Origin: Xanthobacteraceae bacterium
Lineage (GTDB): Bacteria; Pseudomonadota; Alphaproteobacteria; Rhizobiales; Xanthobacteraceae
NCBI GenBank assembly: GCA_023954195.1
Contig: JAMLIK010000001.1
Location: 806,001 to 870,000, forward strand
Direction: 5' to 3'
Length of the DNA stretch: 64,000 nt
Shown: positions 1 through 8,396 of the stretch, piece after piece
Position numbering within the stretch: position 1 is the stretch's first letter
Layout: each line of letters starts with the position of its first letter
The notes under the pieces: model-generated
Told to the model about the DNA's origin: nothing
What the model saw: only the letters and a program-made list of their open reading frames with translations
Databases searched by the model: none
Program-made: the position numbers and the translations under genes

Positions 1-306
1 GCCGCCGCCGGAAGGCGCGACCGGGGTTCCGGGCTGCGACAGCGGCGCGGTGGTCTGATTGATGATCGAGGTCGGCGCGCGCTGGTAGTTGGCGAGCCAC
101 GACAACAACAGGGAGGTGACGAAGAACAGCCCGGCCACGATCGCCGTGGTCCGCGTCAACAGGTTCGCGGTGCCGCGGCTCGACATGAAGCCGCCGCCAC
201 CGCCGCCGCCGATGCCGAGGCCGCCGCCTTCGGACTTCTGCACCAGTACCACCGCGATCAGCACCACGACGAGCATCAGGTGAATGACGATAATGACGGT
301 TTCCAT
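1..306 (-). CDS. secG: Preprotein translocase subunit SecG (3' end beyond window)
   Basis: SecG is the small inner-membrane subunit of the SecYEG channel that helps SecA-driven export. The first 102 codons are visible. They give an N-terminal membrane helix (about residues 3-22), the polar stretch VQKSEGGGLG followed by a glycine run, and a second helix (about 56-71), the normal SecG two-helix topology. The C-terminal part is cut by the window edge and is becoming Pro/Ala/Gly-rich, as in rhizobial SecG proteins, which carry a low-complexity tail. The ATG at 306 directly starts the first helix. It lies downstream of tpiA on the same strand, the usual order in this group. Confidence 0.9.
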   Translation of the reverse strand, partial: METVIIVIHLMLVVVLIAVVLVQKSEGGGLGIGGGGGGGFMSSRGTANLLTRTTAIVAGLFFVTSLLLSWLANYQRAPTSIINQTTAPLSQPGTPVAPSGGG

Positions 307-444
307 GGATACCTTCCATCGCGGCGCGACGCCGGGACCGGGTCCGGGCGGTGGCCCACGCGAGATTGAATTTGCCGCGCTGTCTACACGACCCGGACGG
401 CCATGGCCACCCCTGCCCGGCCGACGCGGCGTACCGTCGTTCAG

Positions 445-1200
445 TTAGGGACAGGCGGTCGCGATCGCAAGAAAGTCCGCGGCCTTGAGGCTGGCGCCGC
501 CGATCAGCGCGCCGTTGACGTTCGAGGCCGCCAGCAGTTCGGCGGCGTTCGACGGCTTGACCGAGCCGCCATAGAGCAGCCGGATTCCGGCGGCCTCGCC
601 GGGAAACCGCGCCATGAGGGTTTTGCGCATGAAATCATGCATTTCGGCGACATCCGCGACGGTCGGCGTGCGCCCGGTGCCGATCGCCCACACCGGCTCG
701 TAGGCGACCACGGTGTTGGCGGCGGTGGCGCCGTCCGGCACCGAGCCGGCGAGCTGCCCCCCGACCACGTCGAGCGCCCGCCCGGCGTCGCGCTGCTCCT
801 GCGTCTCGCCGACGCAGACGATCGCGGTCAGGCCCTCGTGCCACGCCGCCTCGGCCTTCCGGCGCACCAGCGCGTCGGTTTCGCCGTGATCGGCGCGCCG
901 CTCGGAATGGCCGACGATGACCGCGCTGGCGCCGGCATCCGCCAGCATCTGCGCCGAAATGTCGCCGGTATGGGCGCCCGAGGCGGCGACGTGGCAATCC
1001 TGCGCGCCGATTGAAAGCTTCGCGCCGATCACCGAGGCCGCCGCTGCGAACATCAAGGTCGCCGGCGGGCAGATCAGGAGATCGGCCTTGCGCCACAGGG
1101 CCCCCGCGCCTTGCCCGATCGCCGCGATTTCGGCCAGCGATGCCTTGAGGCCATTCATCTTCCAGTTGCCCGCGATCAGCGGGCGGATCGGCTTGGTCAT
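445..1200 (-). CDS. tpiA: Triosephosphate isomerase
   Basis: TpiA interconverts dihydroxyacetone phosphate and glyceraldehyde 3-phosphate in the cytosol. The 251-residue product has the normal family length and all catalytic residues: Lys14 in GNWKMN, His98 in VGHSERR and Glu168 in [11 protein letters not shown], plus the phosphate-binding YGGSVK near the C-terminus. The reading frame stays open upstream to about 1512, but family alignment starts at [16 protein letters not shown], so I use the ATG at 1200. It is divergent from ppiD and precedes secG on the same strand. Confidence 0.96.
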   Translation of the reverse strand: MTKPIRPLIAGNWKMNGLKASLAEIAAIGQGAGALWRKADLLICPPATLMFAAAASVIGAKLSIGAQDCHVAASGAHTGDISAQMLADAGASAVIVGHSERRADHGETDALVRRKAEAAWHEGLTAIVCVGETQEQRDAGRALDVVGGQLAGSVPDGATAANTVVAYEPVWAIGTGRTPTVADVAEMHDFMRKTLMARFPGEAAGIRLLYGGSVKPSNAAELLAASNVNGALIGGASLKAADFLAIATACP

Positions 1201-1529
1201 GGGTCGAACTCTCGCGCTCGGACGGGTTACGGTCGGGATGGCCAGAGCCAATAGCCGCCGCGAACGCAACTGACAACGCCCCGGCGATGGATTCGGCGGC
1301 GAATTCACCGCCGCCGCGCCACGGTTGCGACGGCGCGGCCGGCTCTTTATGATGGCCGGATCAGTTCGTGCCGCCCTTCGGACGCCTTCCGGCGACGTGG
1401 AACGCCGGTTCGCGCCAGGACCAACCCGGATCTCCGCACCGGCGGAGCGGTCCCGCGCCTTACCGCGACCATGACGCCGGGCCGATCCGAAAGGCGTCCC
1501 GCTCTCCGGCAAACTTTAAGAACAGGCCC

Positions 1530-3431
1530 ATGCTCCGCGGAATTCGTAACGCCACGTCCAACTGGTTCGGCAAGATCATCATGTCCCTCGTGATGGGCGT
1601 CCTGATCGTCAGTTTCGGCATCTGGGGCATCGGCGACATCTTCCGGGGCTTTGGCCAGTCGACCCTGGCCAAGGTCGGCAAGACCGAGATTTCCACCGAG
1701 CAGTTCCGCCAGATCTATACCGACCGGCTCCAGCAGATCAGCCGCCAGATCGGTCGCCCGCTCAGCCCCGACCAGGCGCGCGCCTTCGGCCTCGACCGCC
1801 AGGTGCTGCAACAGGTGATCGCCGAGACGACGCTGGACGAAGCGGCGCGCAAGCTCGGCTTGCAGCAGTCGAACGAGCAGATCATGGCGTCGATCACCAG
1901 CGATCCGGCCTTCAAGGGAGCGGGCGGCGCGTTCGATCCGGTGCGTTTCGCCCAGTTGATCCGTCAGGCCAACTATACGGAGCAGCGCTACATCGCCGAG
2001 CGCCGGCAGATCGCGCTGCGCCGGCAGCTCGCCGGCTCGTTGTCCGGGGAGCTGGAGCCGAGCCAGACCGCCCTCGCCGCCCTCAACCAGTTCCAGAACG
2101 AGTTGCGCACGGTGGAGTTCGTCCGGCTGGAGGCGGCGCAGGCCGGCACCATCGACGCGCCGACGCCCGAGGCGCTGGCGAGCTTCTTCGAAGCCCACAA
2201 GGCGCAGTTCCGCGCCCCCGAATATCGCAAGATCGCCTTCGTCGCGATTACCCCCGACGAACTGGCGAAGTGGATGACGATTTCCGACGACGATGCCAGA
2301 AAGGTCTACGAGGAACGCAAGGACAGCTTTGCGACTCCGGAAAAGCGCGAAGTCTGGCAGATGGTGTTCCGCAACGCCGAGGACGCCGCCAGCGCGCGGG
2401 CGCGCCTGACCGGCGGCATGTCGTTCGACGATCTGGCCAAGGAGCGCGGCCTCAAGCCGTCCGACGTGGATCTCGGCCTGGTCGCCAAATCGGCGATCAT
2501 CGATCCGAAAGTGGCCGACGCCGCCTTCGCGCTGAAGACCGGCGAGATCAGCGAACCGATCCAGGGCACGTTCGGCACGGTGCTGGTCAAGGTCGGCAAG
2601 ATCGAGCCGGGTAGCCAGGCCAGTTTCGAGAGCGTCGCCCCGACCTTGAAACGGGAAATCGCGCAGGAGCGGGCGCAGAAGTCGGTGAAGGAACTGCACG
2701 ACAAGCTGGAGGACGAGCGCGCCGGCGGCGCCAGCGTCAGCGAGGCCGCCGAGAAGCTGAAGCTGCCGGTCGTCACTATCGAGGCGATCGATCGCTCCGG
2801 CCGCGCGCCGGACGGCAAGCCGGTCGCCACCATCCCGCCGGGCCTCGATCTGGTGGCGCAGGCATTCGCCAGCGACGTCGGCGTCGACAACGAGACAATC
2901 TCCTATCGCGGCGGCTACGTGTCGTTCGACGTGCTCGGAGTCACGCCGTCGCGCGAGCGGACCCTCGACGAGGTCAAGGATCAGGTCGAGGCGCGCTGGC
3001 GTGCCGACCAGATCGCCGAGCGGCTCCGGGCCAAGGCCACCGAGATGGTCGAGCGCCTCGGCAAGGGGGCCAAGCTCGCCGACGAAGCCGCCGCGATCGG
3101 CCTCAAGGTGGAGACCGCGGAAAAGTTCAAGCGCGACGCCACCGTCGCCAACCTGCCGGCCGGCGCGGTGGCCGCCGCCTTCCGCACCGCCAAGGGCTTG
3201 GCCGGCCAGAGCGAGGGCGCAAGCGCCACCGAGCGGGTGGTGTTCCGCGTCACCGACATCGTCGAGCCGACGCTCGACCCGGCCTCCGAGGAAGCGAAGA
3301 ATCTCAAGGCATCGATCGAGCGCGCGGTCGCCGACGAACTGCTCGGGCAATACGTGGTCCGGATGGAGAACGAGATCGGCGTGACGATCAATCAGCCGGC
3401 GGTGGCGCAGATCACCGGCGCCAACAATTGA
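1530..3431 (+). CDS. ppiD: Membrane-anchored peptidyl-prolyl isomerase PpiD/SurA-like
   Basis: A periplasmic folding factor anchored in the inner membrane. The 633-residue protein starts with a short cytosolic segment, one membrane helix (about residues 17-35, ending in FGIWGIGD), a SurA-N-like helical domain with GKTEISTEQFRQIY, a parvulin rotamase domain in the middle (about 270-365, with KREVWQMVF and a PI-x-G-FG motif near 358) and a C-terminal SurA-N-like segment. The frame is open upstream to 1368, but the ATG at 1530 immediately precedes the typical MLRGIRNATSNWFGK start of rhizobial PpiD. It is followed by a palindromic repeat and then trpD, a neighbour in this family. Confidence 0.9.
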   Translation: MLRGIRNATSNWFGKIIMSLVMGVLIVSFGIWGIGDIFRGFGQSTLAKVGKTEISTEQFRQIYTDRLQQISRQIGRPLSPDQARAFGLDRQVLQQVIAETTLDEAARKLGLQQSNEQIMASITSDPAFKGAGGAFDPVRFAQLIRQANYTEQRYIAERRQIALRRQLAGSLSGELEPSQTALAALNQFQNELRTVEFVRLEAAQAGTIDAPTPEALASFFEAHKAQFRAPEYRKIAFVAITPDELAKWMTISDDDARKVYEERKDSFATPEKREVWQMVFRNAEDAASARARLTGGMSFDDLAKERGLKPSDVDLGLVAKSAIIDPKVADAAFALKTGEISEPIQGTFGTVLVKVGKIEPGSQASFESVAPTLKREIAQERAQKSVKELHDKLEDERAGGASVSEAAEKLKLPVVTIEAIDRSGRAPDGKPVATIPPGLDLVAQAFASDVGVDNETISYRGGYVSFDVLGVTPSRERTLDEVKDQVEARWRADQIAERLRAKATEMVERLGKGAKLADEAAAIGLKVETAEKFKRDATVANLPAGAVAAAFRTAKGLAGQSEGASATERVVFRVTDIVEPTLDPASEEAKNLKASIERAVADELLGQYVVRMENEIGVTINQPAVAQITGANN

Positions 3432-3440
3432 TCGATCGCT

Positions 3441-3563
3441 TCGTGCCCCGGGCGCGCCGCGGCACGAAGTGACGCTGCGCAGAACCGGGGCCGTTCCAGA
3501 CACGGTGTTTGCGACGGTCCCGGTTCTGCGAAGCAGCGTTTCACGCTGCATCGCGCCCGGGAC
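3441..3563 (+). repeat. Palindromic intergenic repeat, family A, copy 1
   Basis: A GC-rich element of about 120 bp between ppiD and trpD. Its outer ends are CCCGGGCGCG-like and its centre is an inverted repeat: CGCAGAACCGGGGCCGT at 3477-3493 pairs with ACGGTCCCGGTTCTGCG at 3514-3530 with one mismatch. Three further copies lie at 29896-30016, 32278-32386 and 51760-51869 in the opposite orientation. It is non-coding and may fold in RNA from either strand. Confidence 0.85.
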
Positions 3564-3632
3564 ACGGAGGGGACGAAAGCTGAACCTGGCTGTTTTCAAC
3601 AGCCTGCGAAACGACTGGAAGGCACGGATTCG

Positions 3633-4646
3633 ATGGACGATTTCAAAACCATTATCGCCAAGGTCGCCACCGGTGCGAGCCTCACCCGCGACGAGGCCGC
3701 TTCAGCCTTCGACCGCATGATGTCCGGCGAGGCCACCCCCTCGCAGATGGGCGCGATGCTGATGGGACTGCGGGTGCGCGGCGAGACGGTGGACGAGATT
3801 ACCGGCGCGGTCGCGGCGATGCGCGCCAAGATGCTGCGCGTCAGCGCGCCGCCGGGCGCGGTCGATATCGTCGGCACCGGCGGCGACGGCTCCGGCTCGG
3901 TCAACGTCTCGACCTGCGCCGCCTTCATCGTGGCCGGCGCCGGCGTGCCGGTCGCCAAGCACGGCAACCGCGCGCTGTCGTCGAAGTCGGGCGCGGCCGA
4001 CGTGCTGGCGGCGCTCGGCGTCAAGATCGACCTCGCGCCGGATCAGGTGACGCGCTGCATCGAGGAGACCGGCATCGGCTTCATGTTCGCGCCGGCGCAT
4101 CATCCGGCGATGAAGAACGTCGGCCCGACCCGCGTCGAACTGGCGACACGGACCATTTTCAACCTGCTGGGGCCGCTGTCGAACCCGGCCGGCGTGACGC
4201 GGCAAATGGTCGGCGTGTTCTCGCGGCAGTGGGTGCAGCCCCTGGCGCAGGTGCTGAAGAACCTCGGCGCGGAATCGGTCTGGGTGGTGCACGGCTCCGA
4301 CGGCCTCGACGAGATCACCCTGACCGGTGCGACCTTCGTCGCCGCGCTGGACGGCGGCGCGATCCGTTCGTTCGAGATCGCGCCCGAGAACGCCGGCCTG
4401 CCGCGCGCCGGCGCCGACGCGCTCAAGGGCGGCGACGCCAGCGCCAACGCGGTGGCGCTCAAGGGCGTGCTCGACGGCAAGCCGGGGCCGTATCGCGACG
4501 TCGCGCTGCTCAACGCGGCGGCGGCGCTGATCGTCGCCGGCCGCGCCCGCGATCTGAGGGAAGGCGTCGCCATCGGCGCCAAGGCGCTCGATACCGGCGC
4601 CGCCGCCGAGCGGCTGAAGCAACTTATCGCGGTCTCCAACAGTTAA
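3633..4646 (+). CDS. trpD: Anthranilate phosphoribosyltransferase
   Basis: TrpD joins anthranilate to PRPP, the second step from chorismate to tryptophan. The 337-residue protein has the family length and key motifs: the PRPP-binding [14 protein letters not shown] at residues 81-94, [12 protein letters not shown] at 109-120, and the later [18 protein letters not shown] loop with [10 protein letters not shown]. It is followed 17 bp later by trpC, so trpD-trpC-moaC-moeA read as one operon. No trpG lies between ppiD and trpD; that stretch holds a repeat instead. Confidence 0.97.
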   Translation: MDDFKTIIAKVATGASLTRDEAASAFDRMMSGEATPSQMGAMLMGLRVRGETVDEITGAVAAMRAKMLRVSAPPGAVDIVGTGGDGSGSVNVSTCAAFIVAGAGVPVAKHGNRALSSKSGAADVLAALGVKIDLAPDQVTRCIEETGIGFMFAPAHHPAMKNVGPTRVELATRTIFNLLGPLSNPAGVTRQMVGVFSRQWVQPLAQVLKNLGAESVWVVHGSDGLDEITLTGATFVAALDGGAIRSFEIAPENAGLPRAGADALKGGDASANAVALKGVLDGKPGPYRDVALLNAAAALIVAGRARDLREGVAIGAKALDTGAAAERLKQLIAVSNS

Positions 4647-4663
4647 GAGCGCGGAAGGCGGCG

Positions 4664-5470
4664 ATGTCCGACATCCTGAGAAAAATCGAGACCTACAAGC
4701 GCGAGGAGATCGCCGCCGCCAAGCGCGTGCGCTCCCTGGCCGACCTTGAGCATCTGGCGCACGCCGCGACCGCCCCGCGCGGCTTCATCGCGGCGCTGCG
4801 CCGCAAGCTGTCGCAGGGCGACTACGCGCTGATCGCGGAGGTGAAGAAGGCATCGCCCTCCAAGGGCCTGATCCGCGCCGATTTCGATCCGCCGCGGCTG
4901 GCGCGCGCCTACGAGGCCGGCGGCGCGGCCTGCCTCTCGGTCCTGACCGACACGCCCTCGTTCCAGGGCCACCTCGATTTCATGGTTGCGGCGCGCGCGG
5001 CGGTGGCGCTGCCGGTGCTGCGCAAGGACTTCATGTTCGATCCCTATCAGGTGGTGGAGGCCCGCGCCCACGGCGCGGATTGCATCCTCATCATCATGGC
5101 CGCGCTCGACGACGGCGCGGCGCGCGAGATCGAGGACGCCGCGCGCATTCACGGCATGGACGTGCTGGTGGAAGTCCACGACCGCGCCGAGCTGGATCGC
5201 GCGCTCAAACTGCGCTCGCCGATGATCGGCATCAACAATCGCAACCTGCGCACCTTCGAGACCACGCTGGCCACCAGCGAGGAACTAGCCCCGCACATTC
5301 CCGCCGACCGGCTGATCGTCGGCGAAAGCGGCATCTTCACCCCGGACGATCTGGCGCGGCTCGCCCGCGTCGGCATCTCCACCTTCCTGGTCGGCGAAAG
5401 CCTGATGCGGCAGGACGACGTCGCGGCGGCGACGCGGGCGCTGCTGGCGCGCCCCGCAAAGGCCCGCTGA
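4664..5470 (+). CDS. trpC: Indole-3-glycerol-phosphate synthase
   Basis: TrpC closes the indole ring of carboxyphenylaminodeoxyribulose phosphate. The 268-residue monofunctional TIM barrel has the active-site stretch [10 protein letters not shown] at 59-68, the lysine in LRKDFM near 119-124, GINNRNL and the phosphate-binding GESGI close to the C-terminus. There is no fused TrpF domain. The frame is open upstream through trpD, but the ATG at 4664, 17 bp after the trpD stop with GGAAGGCGG in front, gives the family N-terminus [16 protein letters not shown]. moaC starts 4 bp after its stop. Confidence 0.97.
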   Translation: MSDILRKIETYKREEIAAAKRVRSLADLEHLAHAATAPRGFIAALRRKLSQGDYALIAEVKKASPSKGLIRADFDPPRLARAYEAGGAACLSVLTDTPSFQGHLDFMVAARAAVALPVLRKDFMFDPYQVVEARAHGADCILIIMAALDDGAAREIEDAARIHGMDVLVEVHDRAELDRALKLRSPMIGINNRNLRTFETTLATSEELAPHIPADRLIVGESGIFTPDDLARLARVGISTFLVGESLMRQDDVAAATRALLARPAKAR

Positions 5471-5474
5471 CGCC

Positions 5475-5978
5475 ATGGCCCGCAAACCCGCCCTCACCCA
5501 CATCGACGGCAAGGGCGAGGCCCGCATGGTCGATGTCTCGAAGAAGCCCGCGACCGAGCGGATCGCCGTCGCCGAGGGTTTTGTCGTCATGAGCCGGGCG
5601 ACGCTCGACCTCATCGTCAAGGGCGACGCCGCCAAGGGCGACGTGCTTGGGACCGCGCGCATCGCCGGCATCATGGCGGCGAAGCGGACGTCAGAGCTGA
5701 TCCCGCTGTGCCATCCGCTGGCGCTGTCCAAGGTGACGCTCGACATCGCGCCGGACGCCGCGCTGCCGGGCTGCCGCATCGAGGCGAGCGTGAAGGTCAC
5801 CGGGCCGACCGGCGTCGAGATGGAGGCGTTGACCGCGGTGTCGGTCGCGGCGCTGACGGTTTACGACATGATTAAGGCGGTGGAGCGCGGCGCGCGGATC
5901 GAGGGCATCCGCCTGGTGGAGAAGCGCGGCGGCAAGTCCGGGCACTATCGCGCCCGGGCGCGCAAGGCCCTGAAATGA
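5475..5978 (+). CDS. moaC: Cyclic pyranopterin monophosphate synthase
   Basis: MoaC converts the MoaA product to cyclic pyranopterin monophosphate in molybdenum-cofactor synthesis. The 167-residue protein shows the signature stretches [15 protein letters not shown] at the N-terminus, [11 protein letters not shown] around residues 75-85 and [20 protein letters not shown] at 113-132, including the conserved catalytic Asp and a later Lys. It sits between trpC (4 bp upstream) and moeA (31 bp downstream), an arrangement conserved in this bacterial family. The gap before it is too small for a molybdenum-cofactor riboswitch. Confidence 0.96.
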   Translation: MARKPALTHIDGKGEARMVDVSKKPATERIAVAEGFVVMSRATLDLIVKGDAAKGDVLGTARIAGIMAAKRTSELIPLCHPLALSKVTLDIAPDAALPGCRIEASVKVTGPTGVEMEALTAVSVAALTVYDMIKAVERGARIEGIRLVEKRGGKSGHYRARARKALK

Positions 5979-6009
5979 ACGGCGCGCGACGCCGACAAGG
6001 GAGGTCGTC

Positions 6010-7221
6010 ATGGCGCTGATGCCGGTCGCCGATGCGCTTCACGCCGTGCTCGACGGCGCGGCCGCCCTGCCGGTCGAGATGGCGCCGCTGCTGGAGGCCC
6101 ATCGCCGCGTGCTCGCCCGCGACATCGCCGCGCTGCGCACCCAGCCGCCCGCCGATATGTCGGCGATGGACGGCTACGCGGTGCGCGCGACCGACGCCGC
6201 GACGACGCCGGCGCGGCTCACCGTGATCGGCGAGGCCGCCGCCGGCAGCCCGTTCGACGTGGCTGTGAGACCCGGCGAAGCGGTGCGCATCTTCACCGGC
6301 GGCGTGATGCCGCGAGGGGCCGACGCGGTGGTGATTCAGGAGAACACCGCGCGCGACGGCGATGCCGTGATCGTCAACGCGCCGATCGCCGCCGGGCGCA
6401 ACATCCGGTTCGCCGGCATCGATTTCCGCGAAGGCGACGTCTTGCTACGCGCCGGCCGCCGCCTGACCGACCGCGACCTCGCGCTCGCCGCCGGCATGAA
6501 CCATGCGCGCCTGCCGGTCTATCGGCGGCCGCGCGTCGCGGTGCTGGCGACCGGCGACGAACTGGTGCCGCCCGGCACGGATCCGAAGCCGGGGCAGATC
6601 GTGCTGTCCAACGGCTTCGCGCTGCACGCGCTGGCGCGGCGCGAAGGCGCCGACACCGTCGACCTCGGCATCGCCGCCGACACCATGGAGGCCACCACGG
6701 CGGCGATCCGGCGCGCGCGCGAGCTGGGCGCCGACATCCTCGTCACCACCGGCGGCGCCTCGGTCGGCGATCACGACCTGATGCACGTCGCGCTGCAAGC
6801 AGAAGGCGTCGCGCTTTCGTTCTGGAAAATCGCGCTGCGCCCCGGCAAGCCGATGATGCACGGCCGCCTCGGCGACATGCGGGTGATCGGGCTGCCCGGC
6901 AACCCGGTGTCGTCCTATGTCTGCGCCTTCCTGTTCATGGCGCCGCTGCTGCGCGCGTTGTCCGGCCGCACCGACATCCACCATGCCCTTGAGCCGGCCG
7001 TGCTCGGCTGCGACCTGCCCGCCAACGACCAGCGCCAGGATTACATGCGCGCCCGCCTCGCCCGCCGCGCCGACGGCATCGGCGTCGCCACCACCGTCAG
7101 CCAGCAGGACTCCTCGCTGCTGGCGAATCTGGCGGCCGCCGACGCGCTGGTGCTGCGGCTGCCGTTCGCCCCCGCCGCCAAGGCCGGCGATCCCTGCGAA
7201 GTGATCCGCCTGCCGGCGTGA
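6010..7221 (+). CDS. moeA: Molybdopterin molybdenumtransferase
   Basis: MoeA inserts molybdate into adenylylated molybdopterin, the last step of cofactor synthesis. The 403-residue protein has the N-terminal MoeA signature PPADMSAMDGYAV near residues 48-60, a central MoCF-binding domain with TGDELV, TTGGASVGDHD and the RPGKPM and GLPGNPVSS motifs, and a C-terminal beta-barrel (domain IV) from about 330. A GGGAGG-type ribosome site lies just before the ATG. It is the last gene of the trpDC-moaC-moeA run; lexA follows after a 198-bp regulatory gap. Confidence 0.96.
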   Translation: MALMPVADALHAVLDGAAALPVEMAPLLEAHRRVLARDIAALRTQPPADMSAMDGYAVRATDAATTPARLTVIGEAAAGSPFDVAVRPGEAVRIFTGGVMPRGADAVVIQENTARDGDAVIVNAPIAAGRNIRFAGIDFREGDVLLRAGRRLTDRDLALAAGMNHARLPVYRRPRVAVLATGDELVPPGTDPKPGQIVLSNGFALHALARREGADTVDLGIAADTMEATTAAIRRARELGADILVTTGGASVGDHDLMHVALQAEGVALSFWKIALRPGKPMMHGRLGDMRVIGLPGNPVSSYVCAFLFMAPLLRALSGRTDIHHALEPAVLGCDLPANDQRQDYMRARLARRADGIGVATTVSQQDSSLLANLAAADALVLRLPFAPAAKAGDPCEVIRLPA

Positions 7222-7279
7222 CGCCTCCGACCGGCTCCCGGTACATCGGCCCGGTTTCATCGAAAATTAAGAGGTTGCG

Positions 7280-7294
7280 GAACACATATCGAAC
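7280..7294 (+). promoter_or_regulatory. LexA operator upstream of lexA
   Basis: GAAC, seven bases, GAAC at 7280-7294 is the reverse-strand form of the alphaproteobacterial SOS box GTTC-N7-GTTC. It lies 126 bp before the lexA ATG, between a possible -35 (TTGCGG, 7274-7279) and an AT-rich -10 region around 7295-7303. A second, imperfect box (GTTC-N7-GTTT) follows at 7306-7320. The placement fits autorepression of lexA. Confidence 0.85.
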
Positions 7295-7419
7295 ATATAG
7301 TGTTCGTTCATGATTTGTTTCGAGCGGCCGTCTTGTTTCGACGTGAGTATCGGCCGGTGAATGACCGGCGGCAAGCGATGGGCTTGCGCGCTGGTCTGGA
7401 ATCTGGGGATGGGACCGAC

Positions 7420-8121
7420 ATGCTGACACGCAAACAATACGAGCTTCTGCGGTTCATCAACGAACGGTTGAGCGAAAGCGGCGTCCCGCCCTCCTTCGAC
7501 GAGATGAAGGACGCGCTCGACCTGCGCTCCAAGTCCGGGATCCATCGTCTCATCACCGCGCTGGAGGAACGCGGCTTCATCCGCCGGCTGCCCAACCGCG
7601 CCCGCGCCATCGAGGTCATCAAGCTGCCGGAGGCCAGCGCCGGGACCACCGCCCGGCGCGGCTTCACCCCCAGCGTCATCGAGGGCAATCTCGGCAAGGT
7701 CCGTCCCGCCGCGAGCCATGCCGACAGCGACGCCGATCATCCGGTCGCGGTGCCGGTGATGGGCCGCATCGCCGCCGGCACGCCGATCGAGGCGTTGCAG
7801 ACCCGCAGCCACACCATCAGCGTGCCGCCCGACATGCTCGGCTCCGGCGAGCATTACGCGCTGGAAGTGCGCGGCGATTCGATGGTCGAGGCCGGCATTC
7901 TCGACGGCGACATGGCGCTGATCCAGCGCAACGACAGCGCCGACACCGGCGACATCGTCGTCGCCCTGATCGACGAGGAGGAAGCCACGCTGAAGCGTTT
8001 CCGCCGGCGCGGCGCCTCGATCGCGCTGGAGCCGGCCAACGCCGCCTACGAGGTCCGCATCCTGCCGCCCAACCGGGTGCGGATTCAGGGCAAGCTGATC
8101 GGGCTGTACCGGCGGTATTAA
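7420..8121 (+). CDS. lexA: SOS repressor LexA
   Basis: LexA represses SOS genes and cleaves itself when RecA is activated. The 233-residue product has an N-terminal winged helix (residues 1-65, [17 protein letters not shown]), the Ala119-Gly120 scissile bond in RIAAGTP, catalytic Ser154 in [10 protein letters not shown] and Lys192 in ATLKRF. The linker is longer than in E. coli LexA (202 residues), as usual for alphaproteobacteria. The frame is open back to 7300, but the start at 7420 matches the family. The gene is convergent with comEC across a structured repeat region. Confidence 0.97.
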   Translation: MLTRKQYELLRFINERLSESGVPPSFDEMKDALDLRSKSGIHRLITALEERGFIRRLPNRARAIEVIKLPEASAGTTARRGFTPSVIEGNLGKVRPAASHADSDADHPVAVPVMGRIAAGTPIEALQTRSHTISVPPDMLGSGEHYALEVRGDSMVEAGILDGDMALIQRNDSADTGDIVVALIDEEEATLKRFRRRGASIALEPANAAYEVRILPPNRVRIQGKLIGLYRRY

Positions 8122-8163
8122 ATATTTTTCGGTCAGACTAAGTCGCCGCAGATGCCGCGCGTT

Positions 8164-8330
8164 CCCTCTCCCCACCGGGGAGAGGGTTAGGGTGGGGGGA
8201 TCGGGCTTAGTCGACATGGCATTCCCTCGCCCGGATTGCCGTAGCGCCTTGAGGACGCGCGTAAACGCGCTTATGGCAATCCGACTTCTCGCCGAAAGGG
8301 CGTTAACGCCCGTCTTCGACGCTATGGGAG
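8164..8330. repeat. Structured intergenic region between convergent lexA and comEC
   Basis: The 275-bp gap holds three palindromes: CCCTCTCCCC at 8164-8173 pairs with GGGGAGAGGG at 8177-8186; CGGATTGCCGTAGCGC at 8232-8247 pairs imperfectly with GCGCTTATGGCAATCCG at 8267-8283; and GGGCGTTAACGCCC at 8298-8311 is perfect. These resemble short dispersed repeats of Hyphomicrobiales genomes and could act as a two-way terminator. No gene is visible here. Confidence 0.65.
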
Positions 8331-8396
8331 AGGTGAACCTGTGGCGCGATGATCTGGCAACGTTCGTGTTGCATATTTATTCCCCCTGGTTCGCGC

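Noticed and set aside
1347-3599. Minus-strand open frame of 750 codons over ppiD
   Set aside because: Arg/Gly-rich shadow; PpiD domains are on the plus strand.
5471-5474. Molybdenum-cofactor riboswitch before moaC
   Set aside because: Only 4 bp lie between the trpC stop and the moaC start, so there is no room.
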